A stretch of 64,000 nt of DNA from positions 1-64,000 of the forward strand of contig JAGOPK010000008.1 of NCBI GenBank assembly GCA_017992055.1, read 5' to 3'. The translations under genes were made by a program, and so were the position numbers. The notes under the pieces are model-generated. The model was not told the origin of the DNA. It ran no database searches and saw only the letters and a list, made by a program, of their open reading frames with translations. Below, piece by piece: positions 48,289 through 59,277 of the stretch; position 1 is the first letter of the stretch; each line of letters starts with the position of its first letter. The stretch is from Burkholderiaceae bacterium (lineage in GTDB: Bacteria > Pseudomonadota > Gammaproteobacteria > Burkholderiales > Burkholderiaceae_C).

Positions 48289-48467
48289 CGATAGCTCCCA
48301 GCCGATTCGGGCCGAGCGCTGGAGACCACCTCCAACGCATTGGCACCCAAATGTTGCAGTGCATCGTAGCGGGCGATTTGCGTGACCAAATCCCGCATCC
48401 ACGGGGGTAACCCTAGGGGATTTGTTTCCAGCTGTTTGCCTGGCGATGGTCTGCCCGGCGACGCAAC

Positions 48468-51203
<2,736 letters not shown>

Positions 51204-51389
51204 GCGGCGAGGGGTGCGAAGACGCGGCGGCGGCAGGACCGCTGCCACGCCTGGTGTCAGATGTGCGCACAGGCGCACAGGGCTGCGGGGCTGACGCGGG
51301 TCGATCTGGCCAGTTGGGGGCGGTTGCGGCTGGCGCAAGCCCAGGGCCTGGCAGCGACCCGAAAAGCCGGCAAGTCTATCATTCGGCCC

Positions 51390-51719
51390 ATGCCGCCCCG
51401 CTATCTGGAACGCCCGCCGCCGCCCGACACCACGCGCGGCATCGCCGATGTGCTGGCCGGCACCGATGCGCTGGCCTCGCTGGGCCGGCGGCTGCGCGAA
51501 TCGCAGGCTAGGCTGGAGGCGGTGCTGCCGCTGCTGGCGGCGCCGATGCGCGCCCATGTGCGCGCCGGGCCGATCGACGACGAGGGCTGGACCCTGCTGG
51601 CCGGCAACCCGGCGGTGTCGGCCAAGCTGCGCCAGATGCTGCCCACGCTGGCCAACCGCCTGCAGCACCGCGGCTTCGATGCACGGCCGATCCGCGTCAA
51701 GCTGCTGAACCCGGGCTGA
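51390..51719 (+). CDS. DUF721-like (DciA-related) small protein
   Basis: A 109-residue basic protein with pattern [75 protein letters not shown], the short DUF721-type fold found next to secA in many Betaproteobacteria. DUF721/DciA proteins act as loaders of the replicative helicase in bacteria lacking DnaC, but small members like this are not characterised. It is divergent from secA with a 186-bp gap. Its 3' end is 9 bp from the tRNA gene. Confidence 0.6.
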   Translation: MPPRYLERPPPPDTTRGIADVLAGTDALASLGRRLRESQARLEAVLPLLAAPMRAHVRAGPIDDEGWTLLAGNPAVSAKLRQMLPTLANRLQHRGFDARPIRVKLLNPG

Positions 51720-51728
51720 ACCGAGGGC

Positions 51729-51804
51729 TGGTGCCGGCTGTCAGAGTCGAACTGACGACCTTCCGCTTACAAGGCGGGTGCTCTACCAACTGAGCTAAGC
51801 CGGC
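51729..51804 (-). tRNA. tRNA-Thr (anticodon TGT)
   Basis: A 76-nt cloverleaf with encoded CCA. Acceptor GCCGGCT/AGCCGGC, D-arm with AGTTGGTA, anticodon loop CTTGTAA (anticodon TGT, reads ACA), T-arm GTCAG-TTCGACT-CTGAC, discriminator A. The anticodon stem has a C27/A43 mismatch at its base while the other four pairs are canonical. Reads the same direction as sspB-sspA, 51 bp downstream of sspB. Confidence 0.95.
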
Positions 51805-51827
51805 GGCCGTGAAGCCCTGGAATTCTA

Positions 51828-51849
51828 GGCGCCCACCGGGGTGGGCACC
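51828..51849 (-). terminator. Hairpin just after sspB, before tRNA-Thr
   Basis: On the minus strand GGUGCCCAC pairs with GUGGGCGCC (one G-U pair), six bases after the sspB stop. It is followed by UAGAAUUCC, not a T-run. TAGAAT on the minus strand (51822-51827) is also a good -10-like element for the tRNA. So the hairpin may end sspB transcripts while the tRNA starts separately. Confidence 0.45.
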
Positions 51850-51854
51850 GGGGC

Positions 51855-52394
51855 TCATTTCACCCGCTTGAGCGCCGGGCGCGGCCCCGCGCCGCTGGGC
51901 GCGGGCGGAGGCGTGTCATCGTCGCCGGGCTCCAGCCCGGCGGCGGTGTCGGCATCGGCCGCATCGGCCTCGGCCGGCGTGGTCGCCAGGCGCAGGCCGC
52001 CGCCGCGGGCGCCTTCGTCGCCGCCGGCGGGCTCGGCGGCCGGCGCCGGCTCGGCACCGGTGGGCATGGGGAAGGCCATGCCCTGGCCGTTCTCGCGGGC
52101 GTAGATGGCCACCACGTGGTCCACCGGCACCACGATCTCACGCGCCTGGCCGCCGAAGCGCGCCTTGAACTCGATGAAGTCGTTGCCCAGCTTCAGCCCC
52201 GAGGTGGCCTCGAAGCCGACGTTGAGCACGATCTCGTTGTTCTTGACGTACTCCATCGGCACCTGCACGCGTGCACTGACATGCACCGCCAGATAGGGCG
52301 TGAAGCCGTTGTCGGTGCACCAGTCGTGCAGCGCCCGGATCAGGTAGGGCCGGGTCGAGCTGCCCTGGTCGTCGGGGCCGGAGATGGCGGTCAT
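51855..52394 (-). CDS. sspB: ClpXP protease specificity-enhancing factor
   Basis: A 179-residue adaptor. The N-terminal ssrA-tag-binding domain (about 14-115) has STRPYLIRALHDWCTDNGFTPYLAVHV and VNVGF-type strands (NEIVLNVGFEATSGLKLGNDFIEF). A long, acidic Ala/Pro/Asp-rich linker (about 117-170) leads to RPALKRVK at the C-terminus, matching the ClpX-binding tail of E. coli SspB (RPALRVVK). The tail is therefore functional by sequence. It delivers ssrA-tagged proteins to ClpXP. It lies 17 bp after sspA in the same unit. Confidence 0.92.
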   Translation of the reverse strand: MTAISGPDDQGSSTRPYLIRALHDWCTDNGFTPYLAVHVSARVQVPMEYVKNNEIVLNVGFEATSGLKLGNDFIEFKARFGGQAREIVVPVDHVVAIYARENGQGMAFPMPTGAEPAPAAEPAGGDEGARGGGLRLATTPAEADAADADTAAGLEPGDDDTPPPAPSGAGPRPALKRVK

Positions 52395-52411
52395 GCGGTG
52401 CGGGCCCCGGA

Positions 52412-53026
52412 TTACTTGCGCATCACCTTTTCGGACGGCGTCAGCGCCTCGATGTAGGCCGGACGCGAGAAGATGCGCTCGGCGTACTTCAGCAGCGGCG
52501 CGGCGTTCTTGCTGAGGTCGATGCCGTAGTAGTCCAGGCGCCACAGCAGCGGCGCAATGGCCACGTCGAGCATGCTGAAGTCGTCGCCCAGCATGTACTT
52601 GTTCTTCATGAAGATCGGCGCCAGCTGGGTCAGGCGCTCGCGGATCTGCGAGCGCGCCTTCTCGAGCTGCTTGTCGTTGCCCTTCACGCCGCCACGGCCT
52701 TCGAGCAGGTTCACATGCGTGAACAGCTCCTTCTCGAAGTTGAACAGGAACAGGCGCACGCGGGCGCGGGCCACCGGGTCGCCCGGCATCAGCTGCGGAT
52801 GCGGGAAGCGCTCGTCGATGTACTCGTTGATGATGTGCGACTCGTACAGGATGAGGTCGCGCTCCACCAGGATGGGCACCTCGTTGTACGGGTTCATCAG
52901 CGCGATGTCTTCGGGCTTGGCGAACAGGTCGACGTCGCGGATCTCGAAGTCCATGCCCTTCTCGAACAGCACGAAGCGGCAACGGTGCGAATAGGGGCAG
53001 GTGGTTCCGGAGTAGAGCACCATCAT
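52412..53026 (-). CDS. sspA: Stringent starvation protein A (GST-fold RNA polymerase-associated protein)
   Basis: A 204-residue protein with a glutathione-S-transferase fold: thioredoxin-like N-domain (VLYSGTTCPYSHRCRFVLFEKGMDFEI, NEVPILVERDLILYESHIINEYIDERFPHPQLMP) and helical C-domain (DDFSMLDVAIAPLLWRLDYYGI). SspA in E. coli binds RNA polymerase and promotes stress-phase transcription. It lacks GST activity in general; the N-terminal motif here keeps C10-P-Y. Start at 53026 or the next Met. Two genes, sspA-sspB, follow the petABC terminator. Confidence 0.92.
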   Translation of the reverse strand: MMVLYSGTTCPYSHRCRFVLFEKGMDFEIRDVDLFAKPEDIALMNPYNEVPILVERDLILYESHIINEYIDERFPHPQLMPGDPVARARVRLFLFNFEKELFTHVNLLEGRGGVKGNDKQLEKARSQIRERLTQLAPIFMKNKYMLGDDFSMLDVAIAPLLWRLDYYGIDLSKNAAPLLKYAERIFSRPAYIEALTPSEKVMRK

Positions 53027-53065
53027 GGCAGTGGACTCCCAAGTGCTGGCCTCGGCCAGCGGTTC

Positions 53066-53108
53066 ACAAAAAACAAATCGCGCAGCGGCTGGAAGGCAAC
53101 CGCTGCGC
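53066..53108 (-). terminator. Intrinsic terminator of the petABC operon
   Basis: GCGCAGCGG (53080-53088) pairs with CCGCTGCGC (53100-53108) around an 11-base loop. On the minus strand it is followed by GATTTGTTTTTTGTG, a six-base T-run. A second GC hairpin (about 53113-53138) lies between petC and this one. This is the clearest rho-independent terminator in the window, 37 bp past petC. Confidence 0.85.
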
Positions 53109-53145
53109 GCGTGCCGGGCCCGGACGGAGCCGGGCCCGCTTCACG

Positions 53146-53919
53146 TCACTTGACGTCTTTCCAGAAGGCCGCGTTCAGGCGCCAGGCGATGACGGTGAAC
53201 ACCGCCAGGAAGATCAGCACCCACACGCCCAGGCGCACGCGCTGGTTCTGGCCCGGCTCGCCCATCCACTGCAGATAGGCCACCAGGTCGGCCACGGCAA
53301 CGTCGTAGTCGGCCTTGCTCAGCTGGCCGGGCTTGGTCTGCTCGAAGCCCTTGAACACATGCACGGTCTTGGCCGGATCGTGCGGGTCCTTCTCGTCGGC
53401 GTAGACCGCGCGCTGCTCACCCTGCAGCTCCCACAGCACATGGGGCATGCCCACCGACGGGAAGTACAGGTTGTTCCAGCCGGTGGCCTTGGTCTCGTCG
53501 CGGTAGAAGCCGCGCATGTACGAGTACAGGTAGTCGGCACCGCTGCCCTGGGCGCCGGCACGCGAGCGCGCGATCACCGACAGGTCGGGCGGCGTGGCGC
53601 CGAACCAGTCCTTGGCGTCCTTGGCGCTGATGGCCACGGTCATCAGGTCGCCGACCTTCTCGGTCGTGAACAGCAGGTTCTTCTTGATCTGGGCGTCGGT
53701 CAGGCCGATGTCGCGCAGACGGTTGAAGCGCATGAAGGCCGCCGCATGGCAGTTCAGGCAGTAGTTGACGAACAGCTTGGCGCCATGCTGCAGCGCGGCC
53801 ACGTCGTTGATGCGGTCCTTGGGGAACTTGTCCCAGGCCGGGCCGTCACCACCGGAAGCCAGGGCACCGGTGCTCAGGGTCAGGGCTGCCAGCAGGGCCG
53901 CGAGGATCTTCTTCATCAT
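53146..53919 (-). CDS. petC: Cytochrome c1 of the bc1 complex
   Basis: A 257-residue membrane-anchored cytochrome. Signal peptide about 1-21, haem site CLNCH (about 54-58) with the c1 pattern LFVNYCLNCHAAAFMRFNRL, PPDLSVIARSRAGAQGSGADYLYSYMRGFY, Met ligand in LYFPSVGMPHVLWELQG, and a C-terminal anchor helix (LGVWVLIFLAVFTVIAW). Transfers electrons from the Rieske protein to soluble cytochrome c. Third gene of petABC; ends at its own terminator. Confidence 0.95.
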   Translation of the reverse strand: MMKKILAALLAALTLSTGALASGGDGPAWDKFPKDRINDVAALQHGAKLFVNYCLNCHAAAFMRFNRLRDIGLTDAQIKKNLLFTTEKVGDLMTVAISAKDAKDWFGATPPDLSVIARSRAGAQGSGADYLYSYMRGFYRDETKATGWNNLYFPSVGMPHVLWELQGEQRAVYADEKDPHDPAKTVHVFKGFEQTKPGQLSKADYDVAVADLVAYLQWMGEPGQNQRVRLGVWVLIFLAVFTVIAWRLNAAFWKDVK

Positions 53920-53939
53920 GATGCGTTGTGCTCCTGCGA

Positions 53940-55346
53940 TCAGTGGCCGTGGAAGACGACGCGATCGGGCACCGGCTTGAAGGTACCGATCGTGCTCCAG
54001 AACGGCATCAGCAGGAAGAAGCCGAAGTAGAACAGCGTGCCGACCTGCGACACGATGGTGCCGACGTCGCTGGGCGGCTGGATGCCCAGGTAGCCCAGCA
54101 CGACGAAGAACACCAGGAACACGGCGTACAGCACCTTGTGCCAGGTCGGGCGGTAGCGGATCGACTTGACCGGGCTGTAGTCCAGCCAGGGCAGGAAGAA
54201 CAGGATGATGACCGCACCACCCATCACCACCACGCCCCAGAACTTGGCGTCGAAGGTCTTCAGCAGGGCCGCGGCGACGATCACGCCAACCAGGGCGGCG
54301 ATGCGCAGCTTGCCGCGCAGCACCGCCAGCGCGCCCAGGCCACCCAGCGCCAGGATCACCACCAGCACGTTGATCATCACGTCGGTGGTGGCACGCAGCA
54401 TCGAGTAGAACGGCGTGAAGTACCACACCGGGGCGATGTGGGCCGGCGTCTTCAGCGGGTCGGCCGGGATGAAGTTGTTGTACTCGAGGAAGTAGCCGCC
54501 GAGCTCGGGCGCGAAGAACACGATGGCGCAGAACACCATCAGGAACATGCCCACGCCGAACAGGTCGTGCACCGTGTAGTACGGATGGAAGGGGATGCCG
54601 TCCAGCGGCTTGCCCTTGGCATCCTTGGGCGCCTTCGGGCCCTTGATCTCGACGCCGTCGGGGTTGTTGGAGCCGACGTCGTGCAGGGCCAGCAGGTGGG
54701 CCACCACCAGGCCCAGCAGCACCAGCGGCACGGCGATGACGTGGAAGCTGAAGAAGCGGTTCAGCGTCGCGTCACCCACCACATAGTCGCCGCGGATCAG
54801 CAGGGCCAGGTCCGGACCGACGAAGGGCACGGCGGCAAACAGGTTGACGATCACCTGGGCGCCCCAGTAGCTCATCTGGCCCCAGGGCAGCAGATAGCCC
54901 ATGAAGGCCTCGGCCATCAGCGCCAGGAAGATCGCGCAGCCGAAGATCCACACCAACTCGCGCGGCTTGCGGTAGCTGCCGTAGACCAGGCCGCGCCACA
55001 TGTGCAGGTAGACCACCACGAAGAACGCCGAGGCGCCGGTGGAGTGCATGTAGCGGATCAGCCAGCCCCAGGGCACGTCGCGCATGATGTACTCGACCGA
55101 GGCGAAGGCCAGGTTCGCATCGGGCTTGTAGTGCATCACCAGGAAGATGCCGGTGACGATCTGGATCACCAGCACCAGCAGGGCCAGCGAGCCGAAGAAG
55201 TACCAGGCGTTGAAGTTCTTCGGCGCGTAGTACTCCGACATGTGCACCTTGTAGGCGTCGAACGCGGTCGGAAACCGGTTCTCCAGCCAGTTGGTGACCT
55301 TGGCGGCCACGGGTGCGTCGGCGGAAATTTCCTTGAAGGTTGCCAT
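53940..55346 (-). CDS. petB: Cytochrome b of the bc1 complex
   Basis: A 468-residue integral membrane protein. It has the haem-ligand histidine pairs (IRYMHSTGASAFFVVVYLHMWRG; FFSFHVIAVPLVLLGLVVAHLLALH), the Qo motif PEWY-equivalent region at AHIAPVWYFTPFYSMLRA (PVWY here), and additional C-terminal helices. Length about 468 is longer than mitochondrial cytochrome b, and the extension near 225-255 (NPDGVEIKGPKAPKDAKG) is typical of Betaproteobacteria. Start MATFKEISADAP at 55346. Confidence 0.95.
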   Translation of the reverse strand: MATFKEISADAPVAAKVTNWLENRFPTAFDAYKVHMSEYYAPKNFNAWYFFGSLALLVLVIQIVTGIFLVMHYKPDANLAFASVEYIMRDVPWGWLIRYMHSTGASAFFVVVYLHMWRGLVYGSYRKPRELVWIFGCAIFLALMAEAFMGYLLPWGQMSYWGAQVIVNLFAAVPFVGPDLALLIRGDYVVGDATLNRFFSFHVIAVPLVLLGLVVAHLLALHDVGSNNPDGVEIKGPKAPKDAKGKPLDGIPFHPYYTVHDLFGVGMFLMVFCAIVFFAPELGGYFLEYNNFIPADPLKTPAHIAPVWYFTPFYSMLRATTDVMINVLVVILALGGLGALAVLRGKLRIAALVGVIVAAALLKTFDAKFWGVVVMGGAVIILFFLPWLDYSPVKSIRYRPTWHKVLYAVFLVFFVVLGYLGIQPPSDVGTIVSQVGTLFYFGFFLLMPFWSTIGTFKPVPDRVVFHGH

Positions 55347-55403
55347 GTGTGCTGCCTCAACTGCCGTTTGGGTGTGCCTTGGGCCTGTATCGGGTTGGAC
55401 CGA

Positions 55404-56003
55404 TCAGGCCTTCTTGTCCTCGCCGATCAGCAGCTTGCTGTCGGAGAGGTACATGTGCGGCGGCACCTCGAGGTTGTCCGGCGCGGGCTTGTTCTTGAAG
55501 ACGCGGCCGGCCATGTCGAAGGTCGAGCCATGGCAAGGGCACAGGAAGCCACCCTTCCAGTCGTCGGGCAGCGAGGGCTGGGCACCGGCGGCGAACTTGT
55601 CGCTGGGCGAGCAGCCCAGGTGCGAGCAGATGCCCACGGCGACCAGGTACTCGTCCTTGATCGAGCGGTGGGTGTTGCGTGCGTACTCGGGCGTCAGCTC
55701 GGCCGGGTTGCGCTTGGAATCGGGGTCGGCCAGCTGCGCGTCCAGCGCCTTCAGGCCGGCCAGCTGTTCCTTGGTGCGGCGCACGATCCACACCGGCTTG
55801 CCACGCCATTCCACCGTCATCTTCTCGCCGGGCTGCAGCGCGCTGATGTCGGCCTCGACGGCGGCACCGGCGGCCTTGGCGCGCTCGGACGGGGCAAAGG
55901 TGCTGACGAAGGGCACGGCCGCGGCCACACCACCGATGGCGCCGGCGCCGGCCGTGATCGCCACCCAGGTGCGTCGGCCTTGGTCGACGGGGCTGTCACT
56001 CAT
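55404..56003 (-). CDS. petA: Rieske iron-sulfur protein of the bc1 complex
   Basis: A 199-residue Rieske protein with a twin-arginine signal anchor (GRRTWVAITAGAGA, R10-R11), hence likely Tat-dependent. The 2Fe-2S cluster is bound by C126 and H128 (ICSHLGC) and C155 and H158 (CPCHGS); C131 and C157 form the stabilising disulfide. The start at 56003 has an AGAGG site. First gene of petABC. The Tat genes at 62309-63918 are the likely export route. Confidence 0.95.
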   Translation of the reverse strand: MSDSPVDQGRRTWVAITAGAGAIGGVAAAVPFVSTFAPSERAKAAGAAVEADISALQPGEKMTVEWRGKPVWIVRRTKEQLAGLKALDAQLADPDSKRNPAELTPEYARNTHRSIKDEYLVAVGICSHLGCSPSDKFAAGAQPSLPDDWKGGFLCPCHGSTFDMAGRVFKNKPAPDNLEVPPHMYLSDSKLLIGEDKKA

Positions 56004-56197
56004 GGGAAACCTCTTGTTGAGAGCCTGAAAGGCTGGGACGGGTGCTGCAGATGGATTCAGGGGCAACCCGCGATTCTAGCGGACGCCTCCAGGGTCTTTG
56101 GCCGCGAAGCGATGTTGGGAGGCCACAGGCCCTTCGGAGATACTGGACGCGGCGGTCGAACGTGGCCGCACAACCACAAACCTTCCAGGAGTGCCGG

Positions 56198-56638
56198 ATG
56201 AGTATTTCTAGCGAATTCAAGGAGTTCGCCCTCAAGGGCAATGTCATCGACCTGGCCGTCGGCGTGATCATCGGCGGCGCCTTCGGCAAGATCGTCGACT
56301 CGATGGTCAAGGACATCATCATGCCCATCGTGGGCAGGATCTTCGGCGGCCTGGACTTCAGCAACTACTTCGTGCTGCTGGGCAGCGTGCCGGCCGACTA
56401 CAAGGGCGCGATGACCTATGCCGACCTCAGCAAGGCCGGCGTGCCGATGCTGGCCTACGGCAACTTCATCACCGTGGCGGTCAACTTCATCATCCTGGCC
56501 TTCATCATCTTCATGATGGTCAAGCAGATCAACCGGCTGAAGAAGGACGCCCCGCCGCCGCCGCCCGCGCCGCCGGCACCGACGCCCGAGGACGTGGTGC
56601 TGCTGCGCGAGATCCGCGATGCGCTGAAGGCGCGCTGA
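56198..56638 (+). CDS. mscL: Large-conductance mechanosensitive channel
   Basis: A 146-residue inner-membrane channel. The pore helix [33 protein letters not shown] is diagnostic; the periplasmic loop is 45 or so residues; TM2 is [28 protein letters not shown]; a Pro-rich segment leads to the C-terminal helical bundle ([13 protein letters not shown]). It releases solutes at hypo-osmotic shock. AGGAG at 56187-56191 supports the ATG. Divergent from petA, with a 194-bp gap. Confidence 0.96.
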   Translation: MSISSEFKEFALKGNVIDLAVGVIIGGAFGKIVDSMVKDIIMPIVGRIFGGLDFSNYFVLLGSVPADYKGAMTYADLSKAGVPMLAYGNFITVAVNFIILAFIIFMMVKQINRLKKDAPPPPPAPPAPTPEDVVLLREIRDALKAR

Positions 56639-56654
56639 GCGCCGGGGCGGGCCG

Positions 56655-56676
56655 GCCGGTGTCGCTGGGCACCGGC
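56655..56676. terminator. Weak stem-loop after mscL
   Basis: GCCGGTG and CACCGGC form a 7-bp stem with an 8-base loop, 17 bp after the mscL stop and 30 bp before the DUF1631 gene. No T-run, so termination efficiency cannot be judged. Confidence 0.3.
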
Positions 56677-56706
56677 TCAAGTGGCGCCCGGGGCGGCCGA
56701 TAAGCC

Positions 56707-59244
56707 ATGGGTAGCAGTCTCCCCGCCATGGACCTCAGCCTCCCTCCCCGTCTGCCTGCCCACCTGGAAAGCGCCGTGCAGCGCGTGCGCATGGCTGCAC
56801 GCGCCGCCGCCGAGCACACGGTGGACAGCCTGGGCCTGGCGGCACTGGCCAGCACCAGCGTCGTGCAGCGCGATGCGCTGCTGGGCGCGCAGTTCGAGCT
56901 GAACCGCAAGCTGGCGATCTTTGCACTGACCTTCAACGAGGCGCTGGACACCGACGTCGCGCGCCAGGCCGGCACCCTGGTGCCCACGCCCAACCCGGCG
57001 GTGACGCCCGAATCGCTGGTCGCCGACTGGGACAAGCTGTCCCTGGTCGACGACCACGAGGTCGAGCTGCACATCTCGGCCGACCGCTTTGCGCTGGAGA
57101 TCGCCCACACCTGCGAGTGGGAGATCCGTGAGCTGGATGCCTACATGGGCACGCTGCTGGGCCTGGGCGCGGCCGACCACGACCGCAACCCGCTGCGCGC
57201 CGAGGTGGTGGCGCGGGCCATGATGCGGGCGGTGGACGCGATGTCCGACCGCGCCGACGTGCGCAAGGTGCTGGCCACCGAGATCGGCCGCTCGCTGGCC
57301 CAGGCGCTGCGCCAGACCTATACCGACGTGGTGGCCGACCTGCGCCACCAGGGGCTCAAGCCCGTGGGCCTGAGCGTGCGCGGCAGTGGCCCGCGCGGCG
57401 CCCACAGCCGCCCCGGCGCGCTGTCGGCACGCGATGCCGCCGATGCCGAGGCCACCCAGCCCGGCAGCGGCCATGCGTTGTCGGCCTCGGGCCGGCTGGG
57501 GCCGCGCAGTGGCGCGGCGGGCTTTGCCAGCACCGGCCTGGGCCCGCATGGCCAGTTCGGCGGTGTGGCCGCGCCGATGATGTCGCTGATCCGCCGCCTG
57601 GCCCGCGGTGGGGGTGGCAGCGGTGGCGGCGGCGCTGGCGGCGTCAGGGCCCCGGGCGGCCACGGTGGCCATCACAGCGGCTACGGCATCGGCCATGGCC
57701 TGGGCGCCAGCACCCAGGCCGGCGACGAGCTGGCCGAGATGTGGGCGGCGGTGCCCGCGGGCTATGTGGCCACGTCGATGGACGGCGCACAGCTGGCCGC
57801 GCCCAACCTGATCATGGCCTACCGCGAGGAGCTGCAGCAGGCCGCCACCGGCGCGCTGGACCCGATGGTCATCGACGTGGTGGCCGGCCTGTTCGACCAG
57901 ATCCTGTCCGATGCCAAGGTACCGCCGCAGGTGGCGCGCCAGATCGCCCGGCTGCAGCTGCCGGTGCTGCGTGCGGCATTGGGCGACCACAGCTTCTTCG
58001 CCTCGCGCCGGCATCCGGTGCGGCGCTTCGTCAACCGCATCGCCTCGCTGGGCGCGGCCATCGACGACCTCGACGGCCCCGGCGGCCGCGCCCTGCTGGC
58101 CCGCGTGGCCGGCCTGGTGCAGGAGGTGGTGGACGGCGACTTCGACCAGGTGGCGCTCTACGAGCACAAGCTGCTGGCGCTGGAGGCCTTCATCGCCGCC
58201 CAGGCCAAGGCCGAGCTGCGCGCCGTGGGCAGCGCCGCCGACCAGGTGCTGGCGCGCAAGGAGCAGGAGCTGCAGGCCCAGCAGCACTTCGGCCAGCAGC
58301 TCGACAGCGCGCTGTCGGGCCTGCCGGTGCCGGAGTTCCTGCGCGAGTTCCTGGCCCAGCACTGGAGCCGGGTCATCGCCAGCACCGAGCAGCGCCAGGG
58401 CGCCGACAGCCCCTCGGCCCAGCGCATGCGCGAGGTGGCGCGCGAGCTGGTGATGAGCGTGCAGCCCAAGGGCTCGCCCGCCGCCCGCCAGCAGTTCCTG
58501 CGCACGCTGCCGCAGCTGATGAAGGACCTGAACACCGGTCTGGAGCGGCTGGCCTGTCCCGAAGAAACCCGCCGCGCTTTTTTTGCCCAGCTGCTGCCAG
58601 CCCATGCCGAGGCGCTGAAGCTGCAGGCGCTGTCGACGCTGGAGCACAACCTGCTGGCGCGCCAGGTCGACGGCGTGGTGGCCCTGCCCCTGCCCACGCC
58701 CGACCAGCTGCCGCCGGTGCGGCCCGGCACCGTGCAGGCCCTGGTCGACCAGGGCGGCGCGGTCAGCTTCACGCCGGCCGAGGCCCAGGCCGTGGGCCTG
58801 ATCGACGAAGCCGCGGTGGACTGGTCGGCCACGGTCGACATCGACCTGGACAGCGCCGCGGCCGAGCCCGAGCTGGCGGCGGTGGACATCCAGCTCGACG
58901 GCCTGCCCCCGGCCGAAGCGCCCGAGCCCACGCGCGGCAAGTCGCTGGCCGACCATGTGCAGATCGGCTTTGCCTACCAGATGCAGATCGACGGCGAATG
59001 GCGCAAGGTGCGGCTGACGCACATCAGCGACGGCCGCGGCTTCTTCGTCTTCAGCCACGGCAGCCAGCAGCGGCAGACGGTGTCGCTGACGCACCGCATG
59101 CTGCTGCGGCTGTGCGAGGCCGGGCGGCTGCGCGCCTTCGAGCATGCCCAGCTGATCGAGCGGGCCACGGCGCGTGCGCGCCGGCAGCTGGCGGCGCTGA
59201 TGCCGGCCGGCCGTCGCCCGCCGGGCTCGGCCCGCGCCCACTGA
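56707..59244 (+). CDS. DUF1631 family protein with PilZ-like C-terminal region
   Basis: An 845-residue soluble protein. Conserved DUF1631 blocks: VQRDALLGAQFELNRKL in the N-domain, then a Gly/His/Ser-rich low-complexity segment (about 230-340, including RGGGGSGGGGAGG), and the core LFDQILSDAKVPPQVARQIARLQLPVLRAAL plus FFASRRHPVRRFVNRIA (about 390-450). The last ~90 residues, WRKVRLTHISDGRGFFVFSHGSQQRQTVSL, look PilZ-like, but the RxxxR and DxSxxG motifs that bind c-di-GMP are incomplete. Function is unknown. The ATG at 56707 or 56728 could start it. Confidence 0.85.
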   Translation: MGSSLPAMDLSLPPRLPAHLESAVQRVRMAARAAAEHTVDSLGLAALASTSVVQRDALLGAQFELNRKLAIFALTFNEALDTDVARQAGTLVPTPNPAVTPESLVADWDKLSLVDDHEVELHISADRFALEIAHTCEWEIRELDAYMGTLLGLGAADHDRNPLRAEVVARAMMRAVDAMSDRADVRKVLATEIGRSLAQALRQTYTDVVADLRHQGLKPVGLSVRGSGPRGAHSRPGALSARDAADAEATQPGSGHALSASGRLGPRSGAAGFASTGLGPHGQFGGVAAPMMSLIRRLARGGGGSGGGGAGGVRAPGGHGGHHSGYGIGHGLGASTQAGDELAEMWAAVPAGYVATSMDGAQLAAPNLIMAYREELQQAATGALDPMVIDVVAGLFDQILSDAKVPPQVARQIARLQLPVLRAALGDHSFFASRRHPVRRFVNRIASLGAAIDDLDGPGGRALLARVAGLVQEVVDGDFDQVALYEHKLLALEAFIAAQAKAELRAVGSAADQVLARKEQELQAQQHFGQQLDSALSGLPVPEFLREFLAQHWSRVIASTEQRQGADSPSAQRMREVARELVMSVQPKGSPAARQQFLRTLPQLMKDLNTGLERLACPEETRRAFFAQLLPAHAEALKLQALSTLEHNLLARQVDGVVALPLPTPDQLPPVRPGTVQALVDQGGAVSFTPAEAQAVGLIDEAAVDWSATVDIDLDSAAAEPELAAVDIQLDGLPPAEAPEPTRGKSLADHVQIGFAYQMQIDGEWRKVRLTHISDGRGFFVFSHGSQQRQTVSLTHRMLLRLCEAGRLRAFEHAQLIERATARARRQLAALMPAGRRPPGSARAH

Positions 59245-59277
59245 AGGCCCGGGCCCAGGCCCGCGCCTGCGCCGGCG

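Noticed and set aside
48340-48358. A sigma-54-like TGGCAC...TTGC near the PEP-CTERM gene
   Set aside because: Seven instead of five bases separate the elements and it lies on the strand opposite to the gene.
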